A program made the translations under genes and the position numbers. From Coffea arabica (lineage: Eukaryota > Streptophyta > Magnoliopsida > Gentianales > Rubiaceae), in the NCBI RefSeq assembly GCF_036785885.1, contig NC_092312.1:12356001-12420000 (forward strand): a DNA stretch of 64,000 bases. The letters run 5' to 3'. The notes under the pieces were generated by a model that searched no databases, was not told where the DNA came from, and saw nothing but the letters and a program-made list of their open reading frames with translations. Position 1 is the first letter of the stretch, and each line of letters opens with the position of its first letter. Shown here piece by piece: positions 26,711 through 38,065 of this stretch.

Positions 26711-27572
26711 TATTGATTGACAAGAGTTGTATGGTTATTGGATACAAGTGCAATTTTGATGCAAATGTTAAATATGAATGCACTTAACAGCAATTAACTT
26801 CTGTATTATCAGCAAATTGTTTAAAAAGGGCAATTGGAAAAGCCTAGAGCATCTACCCACACAGGTAGGCATCTCTCTTTTTGAGCCTTTGCTTGCTGAG
26901 GTTGGTGGAAGACCACTGGGTTGCTTCAACTAAGCTTTAAGTTTTAACTTGATTCTATATTGCTACATCATTCACTTGTGACATTAATGTCTTTTTTCTC
27001 CTTACAACCCTGTCGCCTTTGTTCCCCTTTACCTTTAATTTTGGGACAGGATGGGCGTTCTCATAAACAATCTAACGAACAATATGCAATCAATATTAAT
27101 TTATCAAGAAACTCAAAATGGGAAATATGGGCAAATTGCGTTGTCTGAAGAACATTTCTTTTAAAATTCTATGATTTCTAGTTTCAAAGGTTGATTTTTC
27201 TTAATTTTTGAGTTGATCTTTTATTAACTACGGCGAATTAAAAGCTCATAATTCGGCAGATTAGCATCTCATATCCAACCAATTAAATTCTTGAAAGAAT
27301 TTCAACTTGCCTGTGATTAATGCACGGTCAATTTTGTTAATGGTGTTAGTTCAGAAGATAATTAATTTGGACACATCCAGAAAATTTGGACGAGTGGCTG
27401 ACCAGCATGTTGAGTCAGAAATTGGAAATACAATTCACCAGTTTTCAAAGGACAGTTGACATTTTTACATATCTGGAGACTCCAACACACAACTTCTGAA
27501 AAATGTGCTTTTCAATTGAGTGTGTTTGGTCTATATATTGAAGTTGATATTTGACCAAAAAAAAAAAAGTGA

Positions 27573-27762
27573 GTGTGTTTGGATAGTAAATTATTTGAGA
27601 TAATTTTGTAAAAAAAAAATACTGTAAACATAAACTGAAGCATTTTTTTGATATAATATGTAAGATAAAAACGTGATTGAAAAATGTGTCAATAATACAA
27701 GTAAATTATTGTGTGTAAATAAGGCGTAAATAAAATGTAATAATTTACAATCCAAACACACA
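27573..27762. mobile_element. Tourist-like MITE, long subtype
   Basis: Ends GTGTGTTTGGATAGTAAATT and AATTTACAATCCAAACACAC pair over about 20 bases. At 190 bp it is longer than its relatives. Confidence 0.8.
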
Positions 27763-27826
27763 GATTATTATCATGTTCATGTGCCCTTGATCTCCTTTTT
27801 ACAATTTCATGCAAGGAAAAGCCCCT

Positions 27827-27974
27827 GGACTTTGTTTGGACAGCCATTTTTCGCCGAAAAATTGCGTCGTTTTCCGTAATCACATTTTCCTATTACCTTT
27901 TTTCCTTGCATACATCAAATCGCTACAGTAATTTTTCTACAAAAAAATCCAAGAAAATGCAATCCAAACAAGGC
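27827..27974. mobile_element. Tourist-like MITE, GTCGTTTTCCGT subtype
   Basis: Ends GGACTTTGTTTGGA and TGCAATCCAAACAAGGCC. The segment GAAAAATTGCGTCGTTTTCC defines a subtype shared with the copies at 35,880 and 36,783. Confidence 0.8.
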
Positions 27975-28440
27975 CGAGTGGAAAAAGTTTACAAGATTAT
28001 TTGTTTCTATCCAATTTATACTCTATCTAAATTTGGCTAAATAGCTATATTCGACCGATATCCCTTAAATTCGTCGTAGATAATTTATTATTGAAACAAA
28101 TTTATGAAATATTATAACCAAGTTGTGTCTAACACTCAACGTAACCAAATTGCTGTTTGGCGCAATTTATGGTTCGTTCTACTGCAATCATTTGTTTCTA
28201 GTGATTTTTGGTGTTATATAATGACAAATGAATATCGGTATCAACGCCAAAACATTAAAGTTACAAAATCATGCGGAGCAGAGCAGCCAACCTCAGAACC
28301 AACATAAGAGCTACAAGTGCTACTAGATTTCCTACTTTCTTACCAATTCCCCACCCCTGAGCCACTGATTTTCCAAAGCCAACACTTCTACGTCAACTGA
28401 GATTCCGTCCTTTTTATACAACTTTTCTCTCATTCACTTT

Positions 28441-28567
28441 CAATCTCCTATATAAACGAACTTCATCCCTCTGGCCTCCCGAAACTTGTCTGCAGTGTTA
28501 ACTGCCCCAAAAAGTTGCAGAAAATTCCTTAAAACCACCTGATAATATCAAGAACCAGAACATCATC
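28441..28567 (+). promoter_or_regulatory. Core promoter and leader of the pseudokinase gene
   Basis: CTATATAAAC at 28,448-28,457 is a good TATA box about 110 bases before the ATG, giving a leader of about 80 bases. Confidence 0.5.
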
Positions 28568-29584
28568 ATGACTCATAATGAGATTACTCTTGTTTACGAT
28601 GTTGTTTTGGTTTTTCTTGCCATTTTTATTAGCGTTCTTGCTACTTTTCTCCTCTTCTTTTGCAAGAAGAAGCCAATCAAAGCAGAGGAAACTCTGCAGC
28701 CCGCTGCCAGTTGCAAGCTCTGTGCATGTTCATGTTCGTTGATGGATATCGATTCTGCCACTGATGGTTTCAACAACAGAAGAATTATCGGAAAAGGCAG
28801 ATTAGGGACGGTTTATGCAGCCGTGATGCCACGAGGAGAATTAGTAGCTGTCAAGAGGATCCATCCGCGGCTTGTTTTGACTAATGCAGGCTTTGGATTT
28901 TCATCGGCAATCAAGTGGTTATCCTTAGCTGATCATCCTCACGTTGTTCCCATCATAGGATATTCTGAGGCACCAGGTGAACGAATCATCGTCATGGAAT
29001 TCGAGGGCATGCTTAGTTTGGAGTTCTATTTGCATCATAATCCTGACGGGGCTGTACTTTTGGATTGGAGCAGGAGGTTGAGGATAGCAGCCGGGGCGGC
29101 TAGAGGGATCGAGTACCTGCATCAAGGCATGGCACCGCCAATTGTTCATGGTTGTATCAAGCCATCAAATATTCTGATTGATGTGAAGTTCTGCGCAAGG
29201 TTATGCGATTATGGGCTGCAATTTTTGGCACCTAGGGAGCGGCAGGGTCTAGAGGGATATGTTGATCATGAGTATTGGGTGGAAAAAGGAGGTGGTGCTT
29301 CCAAGGAAAGTGATGTGTATGGGTTTGGGGTGGTTCTGTTAGAGTTGTTGAGCGGTAGGAGAAATGAAGAGGGATTGATTGCTAAGTGGGCTTTGCCACT
29401 GATTAAAGAAATGAAGTTTGATGAACTGTTAGACCCTAGACTTGTAATACCTTCTGATATTAAACCCCTTATTAGATTGGCAAAAGTTGCTTCAGCCTGT
29501 GTTGGGAATTCCAGACCAAGTAGGCCTACTCTCAGTCAGATTGTGCCCATTTTGAACAACTTAGAAGTGGAGATGAGCATCTGA
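28568..29584 (+). CDS. Membrane-anchored pseudokinase, CR4-related RLCK type
   Basis: An intronless gene of 338 residues. About nine residues precede one transmembrane helix (about 10-32). A basic and cysteine-rich juxtamembrane stretch (CKLCACSCS, 49-57) and a kinase fold (about 63-335) follow. The glycine loop GKGRLG (75-80) and VAVK Lys96 are kept and DFG has become DYG (214-216). The catalytic loop reads HGCIKPSN (194-201), so the HRD catalytic Asp is Cys196, and the usual helix-C Glu is Ala in FSSAIKWL. It should therefore lack normal phosphotransfer and act, if at all, as a scaffold or allosteric partner. The C-terminal motif IAKWALPLIKE with LDPRL resembles the RLCKs At5g23170, At1g28390 and At3g51990 as I remember them. 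There is no ectodomain, so ligand binding is unlikely. The frame is fully open and conserved, arguing for a maintained protein rather than a pseudogene. Confidence 0.85.
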   Translation: MTHNEITLVYDVVLVFLAIFISVLATFLLFFCKKKPIKAEETLQPAASCKLCACSCSLMDIDSATDGFNNRRIIGKGRLGTVYAAVMPRGELVAVKRIHPRLVLTNAGFGFSSAIKWLSLADHPHVVPIIGYSEAPGERIIVMEFEGMLSLEFYLHHNPDGAVLLDWSRRLRIAAGAARGIEYLHQGMAPPIVHGCIKPSNILIDVKFCARLCDYGLQFLAPRERQGLEGYVDHEYWVEKGGGASKESDVYGFGVVLLELLSGRRNEEGLIAKWALPLIKEMKFDELLDPRLVIPSDIKPLIRLAKVASACVGNSRPSRPTLSQIVPILNNLEVEMSI

Positions 29585-31454
29585 TTACAATGCAGCAATA
29601 TTAGTTCTTCTGTACAAATTGATGAGCTAGAATTTACGAGGCCAATTCAAGAAACTGGAAATTCTAGCGGCCTCTGATGTTGATCTATCTTTTTGTTAGT
29701 GTGAAACGGTGGAACCCTCTTGGACGGGAATGAATGAATTCCAAGAGGAGGTTGGGGCGGTGGTTTGTCTTGTAGGAAAGGATGGTGACATGGATTGACC
29801 TTTTCATGCGCAGGCAACGGAAGATATCTTGGGTGCGAGAGGGACACTTCCGTCTCCCATTGAATGAATGCTCTTTTTGTTGTGTACAAATTTGTAGTGA
29901 GGACGCAAATTCATGCTTTTACCAATTGATTTATGTATCAAATTGGATCCACCTAGAATGATGATGAAGATGATAAGGTAGCTAGCTACATATTAGAATA
30001 GGTGTTAAGACATTCCATACCGTACTATAGATACTTTTGATCTTGTACTTGGTGGTAAACTTTTTGATCATTCGGTCTAAGGCAGATCCCCGCCTTGATT
30101 ATCAATGAGTTACTGTAGAAATAGAAATATGTTTTGTTGAGTAATCTGTCTCCAAGTTGGCAACACGCCGCCGCTGCATTGCCCATGATTCCGATCTGCT
30201 GTCTCAAATTAACGGTCGTTTGATGTTTGGATATACTATTTATGATTCATAAAGTACTTTGCTGGGCCAAAAGCTTCCCTAAGTTGTTCTCAATGTGAGA
30301 ATCGGTTTATTTTTTTTTTCTTTTTTTTGGGCTCAACTTTATTGATTTGATATTTTATGTGTAATCTACGTGTCGAATTAGGCAATTGTAGCCCTCAACT
30401 GAGTAAAATGAAAAAGTGTGAATGACGGTAAAACTTACATTGTAAAGTTTCAAAAAAATATTTTTAAAATGGAGATAAAATAATTGTAGCCTCATGAACA
30501 TCGGCACTTGTTTTCAATCGTCAGATCTACTGCTTAATTTTTTTTTTAAAAAAAAAAAATCTAGATTTGCCAAATAGACTCCAAAAATTCCAAATGTGAT
30601 GATAAAAAAAAATCTGGAAAACTCAAATCTAATAAAAAATAAATAAAAGAAACGACCTAAAACTCTCAGTAGAAAAGTTTAGGAAATTACCAGGCAACTC
30701 AAGGAGGGAAGAAATTCTCGATAAGAAATCTTAGAAGAACACAAATGAAAACAAACCAGATGGTTCCTCTCATAAGGAAATATCAGAAAAATCTGATGTC
30801 TCACCTATGGGAGAGAGGGAAACTTGGAGGAAGTTTTGGTTAGAAAGTTTTTCTAAATAAGAGGAGGAGAGAATGAAGAGAGTACTCAAGTTCTTATTAT
30901 CCTATTTGATGTGTTTCTCTCTAATGTATAATTAAGCAACTATTTTTTTTTTTCCAAATATACATTGAGAAAACATGAAGGTGCATCTTGCAATTTGAGG
31001 ACTTGGACAAAATAATAGGAGAAAAATGCACCGATGGACATCAGAATTGGAATTAGACACTCGAAAAACTTGTAATGATTTGCTTTCCAAATTTGTGTCG
31101 TGTGTGTATTAAGAATGGGCTAGCTCTAGAATAGAAAGTAAATAAAAAAATGAAAAGAATCCGGAAAGGAGATGTTTAACACCTGAGAGGAAGGAGAACG
31201 TTCAACAGCCTCAAGAAGACAGTTGGGCCTCACTCCTATATACAGCTGTCAATCTTTGCTAACATATAGATCCATCACCCGAGTTTGAGCCTCGAATATC
31301 GAGCTTTCGTCCCACTTCCAACCCAAACAACCCTACTTAGAAACTCGAACATGTTGCAAGCCCACATCTCACATTGTTTTGTAGTACAAATTACGCACGG
31401 CATACACTACACAGGAAGGAAACAAATTGCTGAAGCCTCTTTCACTGCTAGCAA

Positions 31455-31623
31455 GTGTGTTTGGTTAGAAGATAATGTGGAAATTATTTTAGAATAATAA
31501 TTACTGTAGTACGTTTTTTTTTTATAATGAGATGTATGTAAGATAAAAATATATAGTTAAAAAGATAAAAAAATAATTAAAAAAATGTTTTTCACGCAAG
31601 CAAATAATGATCAATCCAAAACA
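31455..31623. mobile_element. Tourist-like MITE, long subtype
   Basis: Begins AGTGTGTTTGGTTAGAAG and ends TGATCAATCCAAAAC. The core is AT-enriched and diverged. Confidence 0.65.
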
Positions 31624-32072
31624 ATGGTCAAATTATTTAGGGGTGTTGTCTATTGTAGAGTTTTAGCTGCTATCTAGAATTGGGGCTTTCTCTTTATTGA
31701 CAAAGAGCGATATCTTGACGAACAATTCTAGCAACATATAGCTTACATTTGGATTAGCATTTATAGTTTTATTGGAGAGGCAATAGAATTAACCTTTGCT
31801 TGATTTGCTTTTAAAGGATCGGAAATCCAGCTAGTTAAGGTGGAAGAAGGATTAAAGAGAACTAAAGTCCTACCTCTACAGCTCTACTTCAGAGCAGTGC
31901 ATTGTTACGCCTATGTGCTTATAACTCAGATTACAATCGTATTCGTCGCTAGATCATAGTCTTGAATGTTTCTCGTAGGTCGAAAACCAATGTAGTTGGT
32001 CATGGCATAATTTCTTATTAATTTGATAATTGCATTCAAGTTTGAGTTGATTATAACTTAAACGTGCTATTT

Positions 32073-32238
32073 GGCCTTGTTTGAATTGTATTTTGACACA
32101 TAACTTTTTTAGATTTCTATGAAAATATTCGTTAACATATTTTCTAACTATTTTTTTTTTTACCTCATCACATCTTAATAAAGTGCTAGAATGTATTTTA
32201 CTACAAAAACTCTCAAAAAAATTACAGTCCAAACAAGT
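32073..32238. mobile_element. Tourist-like MITE, inverted orientation
   Basis: Ends GGCCTTGTTTGAATTGT and ACAGTCCAAACAAG. The core reads TACCTCATCACATC. Confidence 0.7.
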
Positions 32239-32580
32239 TCTAATGCGCTATGGAGTTTCCAACAAAACAATTTGCAACTCAACCTAAACCTGATATTGCT
32301 AAGGGAAACAGGAGGCCCCTGTAGTATCCCAATTAGAAACATTACAAGATTGTTGAGTCGGTGGTTAGTCATGGAGTATTTCCACGTTATCAATTGTACA
32401 GATAGGGAGAATCTCAGTAGTAACCGCCATTTGTTTTGTATAAATAAGAGAATTAGAGAAGTGCCTAGGGAGTTGATTTGATGTAACTAATTCTCACCCT
32501 CGCAATAAAATTATCTCTCTTCTCTCCCAATTTCTTCTTCTTTCTCTTTCCTCTTTCTTCAACCCTCCACCGGGTCATTA

Positions 32581-33244
32581 CAGTCCTGTTTGGTAAATGA
32601 GTTTTTTGGATATTTGTCTAAAATTTTACTATAACTTGTAGGAAAAATTTTTAAGATGGAAATTATTTTCTTTTTCTTTTTATTTTTCTGTCTTTCTTTT
32701 TTCTCTTTCTCTTTGTTCTTCATTTTCTTTCTTTTTTTTCTTTACTCTCTTCTTCTTCTCCCTTCCCCTCCCCCTCTCCCTCCCCCACCACCTCTCCCTG
32801 CAATGCCAGAAGAACCCATCAACAAACCTGGAATTTTTTTTTGGTTCTTTCTCTCCCTCTCTTCTCCCTTTCCCCCGCTACCCTCGCCCTCCCCTGGCTA
32901 GGATCTAGTCTCGCGATCTAGTCACATGACCAGATCGAGTAGAGAGGGAGGGGGAGGGAGAGGGGTGAGAGAGGTGGCGGGGGAGAGCGGAGGAGAGGGG
33001 GAGAGCGGAGGGGAGGGGAGGGGAGGAGGAGAAGAGAAAGAAAAAAAAAAAAGTGCTAGCGCTGGCCGGTCTTGGCTAGCAGCGTGGGTTGAGGTAGGAG
33101 AAGAAAGGAGGAAGGGAAATTTTTTTGTGTGTTTTGAAATGTGTTAATTAAAAATTTTGAAAATTTTTTTGAGATTACTATAACAAAAATTGTTAAAAAA
33201 CTAGTAGAAGCCAAATTTGAACAAAAACTCATTTGCTTAACAGG
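32581..33244. mobile_element. Foldback element with polypyrimidine and polypurine arms
   Basis: The left end CCTGTTTGGTAAATGAGTTT is matched by the reverse complement of the right end (AAACTCATTTGCTTAACAGG). Inside, 32,660-32,900 is almost pure pyrimidine (TTCTTT grading to CCCTCC) and 32,935-33,050 almost pure purine (GGGAGG grading to GAAAGA), so the two arms can pair. The hinge near 32,903-32,925 contains ctcgcgat flanked by GATCTAG on both sides. Frames of low-complexity F/L/S/P or G/E/R/K type cross it and are not genes. Confidence 0.75.
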
Positions 33245-33255
33245 CTCGGAATTCA

Positions 33256-33361
33256 GGCCTTATTTGGACACATTTTCAATCGCCTTTTTACTTCATATAT
33301 ATCAAATTGTTACAATAATTTTTCTATAAAAAATTCAAAAAAATACAATCCAAACAAAGCC
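33256..33361. mobile_element. Tourist-like MITE, 5'-shortened
   Basis: GGCCTTATTTGGACACATTT jumps straight to the middle of the family, so the left half is deleted. The right end CAATCCAAACAAAGC is followed by CTTAA. It abuts the foldback element. Confidence 0.7.
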
Positions 33362-34823
33362 TTAATATGCGGATGGACCCATAGTTCGCCTTTTGTGTGT
33401 TTTGAGTATCAATGATTAATCTTGACATGCCATGTATATAAGTGATCCTTTACTTATAATTACTATAATGTCTTGAGTGCGAATTGTTATACTTTAACTC
33501 ATTTGATTGTTATGCGTAAATAGATAATTATATTATAAGAGATTGGGTATACCATGAAGTATGGAAGGGGCAGGGGGATGATCAATTAAGATCAGCCACA
33601 TATTGTGGCCAAATTGTGGGAGGCAGGGGTTGATCCCCTGATCAACAGCATCACCATTATGGTGATGACCACTGGACCAAATGGCCAGTGGCAACCCTGT
33701 TGACTGTACAGTGCAGAAATTATGCCAAAGATTTGTACTAGTCTGGAAAGGCCTTTACTATATATTACTTTCCATAGGTGAAGAATATGATGAGACTAAA
33801 TAATGAGACAAAATTAAGGAATTCGAGTCATATATTTGTGTCGATTAAGAAAACCGGATCTTCGTCCTTTTGTTTTTGTTGAGATACAGACCTTCATATT
33901 TGAGCCCTGCACAAATAAGGAATCGTATAGTGTAAGTTAAGGATTTGACTTCTTCTTCAAAAAATAAAGGTGATTATCGACAAAAGAATACCTTGATGAT
34001 CATCACAACAAGGAAGGATCTGATCCAAGAATGTCTACAAGGCCACCATCTATATTTTAATATATGTTAATCACATCATAGAATCAAAAACGAAACTCTC
34101 ATATCAATAACAATATGGATAAGTTACACTTATCCCCTAATAGTATCATATATTTTTTATTTTTCAGAGGGAGAGATGGATGGGATGATACAGGAAGAGA
34201 CACTGTCTCACTTACACTTAAAAAAAAAAAAAAGATTTGATTTTACCTCGTTTGTTATTTCATATTAGCACTAGAGCTTCATATAGATTTCAAATATTAA
34301 TACTTTTTGGACAAAATTGACCCCCTCATGCAGGGCTTTCCTTTGTTATTATCTCCTCCATTTTATCATGTCACCACTTCCTCCCCTTGATCATCTCCTT
34401 TTTGTTCCAGTTTCTTTAGCTTATTCCCTCTCCTTGTGATGTAAATACTTGACTGTTTTTTTGTCCCGGTGATGTTATCAATTACTTGAATATATAAGCT
34501 AGGGACTATGAATTGAATTACTTGAACTTGAGCTAAATAATTCTAATTTACACGGCAAATGCATTTGATAAGTAACTAAGGCTCGGTATGTTGTTTATCT
34601 AGATATATTAATTCTTTATATAGGAAACGGTTATGTGAATGTTGCACTGAAACATTTTGTTAATTTTTCTTTTCAATTGTAGTTGTTCTAATCAAATATA
34701 GTTGAAGTAAATATAAGGGGGTTGCCAGTCATTAACCCAAAGTTTTGAACTACTAGGAACAATAATATAAGTACTCCTAGGGCGCTTTCTTCTTATAATA
34801 ATAATTATATTATTTTTTTAATC

Positions 34824-34981
34824 TCCTTGTTTGGATTGCCCTTTTTTCGAAGGGTTTGTTTTCTTAACACATTTTTTGCTTCACATACACCATGTGACAA
34901 AAAGTGTTCCAGTTTTTTTTTTCATACAAAAATTTTATTAAAAAAAAAGAAAAGAAAACTCTCAAGAAATGCAATCCAAAT
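34824..34981. mobile_element. Tourist-like MITE with A-rich 3' half
   Basis: Starts TCCTTGTTTGGATTGCC and ends GAAATGCAATCCAAA. The core TTCACATACACCATGTGACA is preserved. Confidence 0.7.
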
Positions 34982-35663
34982 TCCAAACAGCTACACTTTT
35001 TTTTTTTTTTCTCTTTTGGCTTCAAACAATAAATGTCAACTTGTCAAACAAAAACTGGTAATTCCATCTTCTAGCCATGCAGCAGCAGCAGGTCACTTCA
35101 GAAAAGCCTGCACTAGAAAAGCTCAAGAAACTGCCGTAGAAAGTAGAGGCAGAGCAAGACCGGAAGGTTTAGCAAGTCTACAACGTCAACAAGCTTTCTA
35201 TTTTGAATCAGAGAAAAGCATTTAATATGAGGAAGACCGGAAGGCAAGTCTAAAAGGGTTTTATGCATGTGAAAGCTCTGAGAGGAAAGATTAAGATACA
35301 AGTCGTCACGCCTTGCTTTTCCAAATTATATATGGACCGGACGATATTATCCCTACATAAAACCCTCATCCGTACGTTAAAGTAAACCCTAATAAAACTT
35401 CCTCGTTAAGCTTTCTGTTGCGTGGCTTCTATGAGAAGCTCTCCAAGCATTTGTGAATTGACTGCCCAATCATATCCACCATATATATGTCGGCTATCTA
35501 CAATTTTTTTTTTAAAAAAAGGGTTTTAAGATTAATTCATTGGCATGACTTCTGTGCAATCGTCACCTATTTGGCCAAGTGTTTACTCATGTAGTATAGC
35601 AACTTTTGCTAAATGAGCTATAGCTACGTATATGAGCTAGGCAGTATACACAATTTACAATGT

Positions 35664-35800
35664 TCCTGTTTAATTGCTTTTTTTTTTTTGGTATAAAAAT
35701 ATATCGTAACGATCTGATGTATGTGAGATAAAAATATGATTGAGAAATATGTTTGTGAAAAATGTAAAAATTTTTCTATGAATAGCTACAATTCAAATGA
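35664..35800. mobile_element. Tourist-like MITE, diverged
   Basis: The core (gatctgatgtatgtgagataaaaatatgattgag) is clear. The ends TCCTGTTTAATTGC and GCTACAATTCAAATGAGG are worn. Confidence 0.65.
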
Positions 35801-35879
35801 GGACACTTGGTGAAAATGGTAAATTGAGGTATTTGGCTTTTTGGAATTCACATTACATTTTTTGTTGGTGTCCTACGTT

Positions 35880-36016
35880 GGCCTTGTTTGGATTGCGGTT
35901 TTTCGTCAGAAAATTACGTCGTTTTTCGTGATCACATTTCCCTATTATCTTTTTTCCTCACATACATTAAATCGCTACAGTATTTTTTTCATAAAAAATG
36001 CAATCCAAACACAACC
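35880..36016. mobile_element. Tourist-like MITE, GTCGTTTTCCGT subtype
   Basis: Full-length ends GGCCTTGTTTGGATTGC and GCAATCCAAACACAACC. The interior is very close to the copies at 27,827 and 36,783. Confidence 0.85.
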
Positions 36017-36246
36017 ATTATTTAGTTTGTCAAAGAACTGAAAAGTGTTTTGACTTCATATGTCTCATTCAATCTAGCTAAGCTGGTCCTATTTAATAAC
36101 CCAATTACATCATCGACTTATTTACTAAAAATTCCAAAAATTCTTGTCACAAGGCATCCTCAGTAATTTGCCATCGTACGTACATTGCATGAATATGCAC
36201 AAATGGAACGTTGACGACAAAAAAGAACAGAATATTTGAAGTCATA

Positions 36247-36383
36247 AAAAAAACCTTTTCCAAAAAAAAATTTGCTAAATTTTCCGTGAACACATTTTTC
36301 AATCATCTTTTTATCTCACATGTATCAATCGCTACAGTAATTTTTCTATAAAAAATTCAAAAAAATGCAATCCAAACAAGGCC
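36247..36383. mobile_element. Tourist-like MITE, left end lost
   Basis: TCCGTGAACACATTTTTCAA through TGCAATCCAAACAAGGCC is typical; TTA follows on the right. The left terminal repeat has become a poly-A stretch. Confidence 0.65.
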
Positions 36384-36630
36384 TTAGTCATAGAATCCTG
36401 TACAGTTGTCCCTGCGTATTGATTTGGTGCAGTCAAGACTGAAGACCAACTAGGACAGCATATTGCTACAAGTTTTATCAGAATCATCACTCCTGTCCTA
36501 TGCAAGAAAAGATTGAGTTTAATCAAAGATCAAAACAAGTAAGAGACATAACACACAATTTGTTGCACCATAGGAGCTAATCTATGCTCTCTAAAAATTA
36601 ATTAAAGTAAGCTGTAAATGTGGTTAATAT

Positions 36631-36780
36631 TGTGTGTTTGGATAGGAGATTATCTGAGATAATTTTTTTTAAAAAATACCGTAACACTTTTTTGATGTGA
36701 TGTATGCGAGATAAAAAGATGATTGAAAAATGTGTTGAAGATGCAAGCAAATCAGTTCAGTATGTGTAAATAAAAAGTAT
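36631..36780. mobile_element. Tourist-like MITE next to a second copy
   Basis: Starts GTGTGTTTGGATAGGAGATT. Its right end is replaced by the copy that begins at 36,783, so the second probably inserted at or near its end. Confidence 0.65.
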
Positions 36781-36782
36781 AA

Positions 36783-36929
36783 GGTCATGCTTGGATTGCT
36801 TGTTTCCGTCGAAAAATATTGTCGTTTTCCGTGATCACATTTCCCTATCACCTTTTTCTCTCACATATATCAAATCACTACAGTAATTTTTTCATGAAAA
36901 ATGACGGAAAATGCAATCCAAACACAACC
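36783..36929. mobile_element. Tourist-like MITE with TAA target duplication
   Basis: GGTCATGCTTGGATTGC to GCAATCCAAACACAACC, flanked by TAA at 36,780-36,782 and 36,930-36,932. With the copy at 16,765 this supports PIF/Harbinger origin. Confidence 0.85.
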
Positions 36930-37279
36930 TAACAATTTCTCGGGTGGACTTGGTCAATCATTCCATTTCTTCTTTAGACCTTGTGACCACCTAAATATTC
37001 AAGTCACCATCGTGATACCACATAACGTTAAAACTTTTATAACATAGTAGTGTGAAAAATGCTTGATACCGAAATTTATCATAAGCATACTAAAGAATAG
37101 TAACAAAAAGAAACAAAAGAAAGGATGGAGTCCTCGCCTAATTGGGATGAGAAGTCTACGCAAAGTAATGGGAAATGGTACAAAAATACATAGAGATGAG
37201 GAATGTAATCCCGAGTTTGTTACCATCACATTTGTTGGTGAGTATATATACTACACTGACCAATAACCCATTAATTCCA

Positions 37280-37329
<50 letters not shown>

Positions 37330-37860
37330 GCTTTAAGCACACTCTAGCTTGACACTGCAGCTAAAACCCCCTCAAGCTTTGATCTATTCCTAGAAATTAA
37401 TAAAGAGGTGAACTGTCCTCAAAGAATCAGTCTTGCCCCATATCCACTCCACTTAACACTCCTTTCCCTTCTTTCTTTCTTTTCTTTCCCCACTTTAACA
37501 ATGAAAAATTTGTCATATTTTTTTTTTTAAATAACTTTCTTGAACACAGTTAAAACACAATAAGTGATAGAGTAAAAAGGAACGCGGAACTGCATATATT
37601 CTGGTACAGGTGTATATACACATTAACAAAACCAAACTTGTCCTCCAAGCAATCACATATTTTATTTTCTATCAGTTTCTTTGTCCTTTTACAGAATATA
37701 AGCAACAATACTCCGACCCCCTCTTCTTTCTCTCTCCCTGACTCGCTCTAGGCTCTAACTCTGGGGACTCAAGTAACAGCTCGAAAAGAGTAGACAAAAA
37801 GTGGAGAATTCTCAATTCCTTCCCAACTTCAACAAGAAGAGAAAAAATTTGGTTAACTCC

Positions 37861-38065
37861 AGATTATATAAAACGTGATATTTAAAAAAAAAAAGTGACA
37901 ACTTTGCTTTCTTTCTTCTTTTATTAGAGTTCCCCCCCCCCCCCCCCCCTATTTTCCTTTTTTCTGATTATGGCTTTTCGAATTTTTGCGTAGGTTGGAG
38001 AGGTGGAGGAAGATTCGGGAGAAGGAAACCCAATTTGGGATGGGCATAAGGGCAAAAGAAAAGAG
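37861..38065 (+). promoter_or_regulatory. NAC gene core promoter and leader
   Basis: TATATAAAAC at about 37,865-37,874 is a good TATA box about 200 bases before the start codon. The predicted leader holds a run of 18 C (37,932-37,949) and then a possible leader-intron acceptor (tttttgcgtag before 37,994). No ATG in the coding frame precedes 38,066. Confidence 0.45.

Larger units (their letters stand above)
22615..28440. other. Intergenic region between the two kinase genes
   Basis: Contains a run of 12 C followed by TCCC repeats (23,265-23,287), a locally GC-rich patch (about 23,760-23,940) with short open frames on both strands but no recognised domain, a (CA)n-poly-A junction near 25,514-25,550, three MITE copies and an inverted-repeat element at 26,396-26,710. 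A short frame at about 23,837-23,953 (+) reads MAAQKSLKLVPPPHPEEEYL and onward. It is coding-like but only 38 residues from its ATG, so it is not called as a gene. Confidence 0.55.
29585..37860. other. Intergenic region rich in MITEs and a foldback element
   Basis: No supported gene. It holds about nine MITE copies, the polypyrimidine/polypurine foldback at 32,581-33,244, and at 33,620-33,710 a cluster of short hairpins (GTTGATC-CCCT-GATCAAC; CCACTGG...CCAGTGG). A 43-base AT microsatellite is at 37,283-37,325. Short frames in 31,285-31,500 and 34,827-35,225 show no recognisable domain and overlap repeat sequence. Confidence 0.6.

Noticed and set aside
32656-33147. Frames encoding Phe/Leu/Pro-rich and Gly/Glu/Arg-rich proteins
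   Set aside because: They are direct translations of the polypyrimidine and polypurine arms of a foldback element.
38003-38065. Longer N-terminus for the NAC protein
   Set aside because: The upstream open codons contain no ATG (the first candidate is GTG), and the clade is known to begin MTWC.
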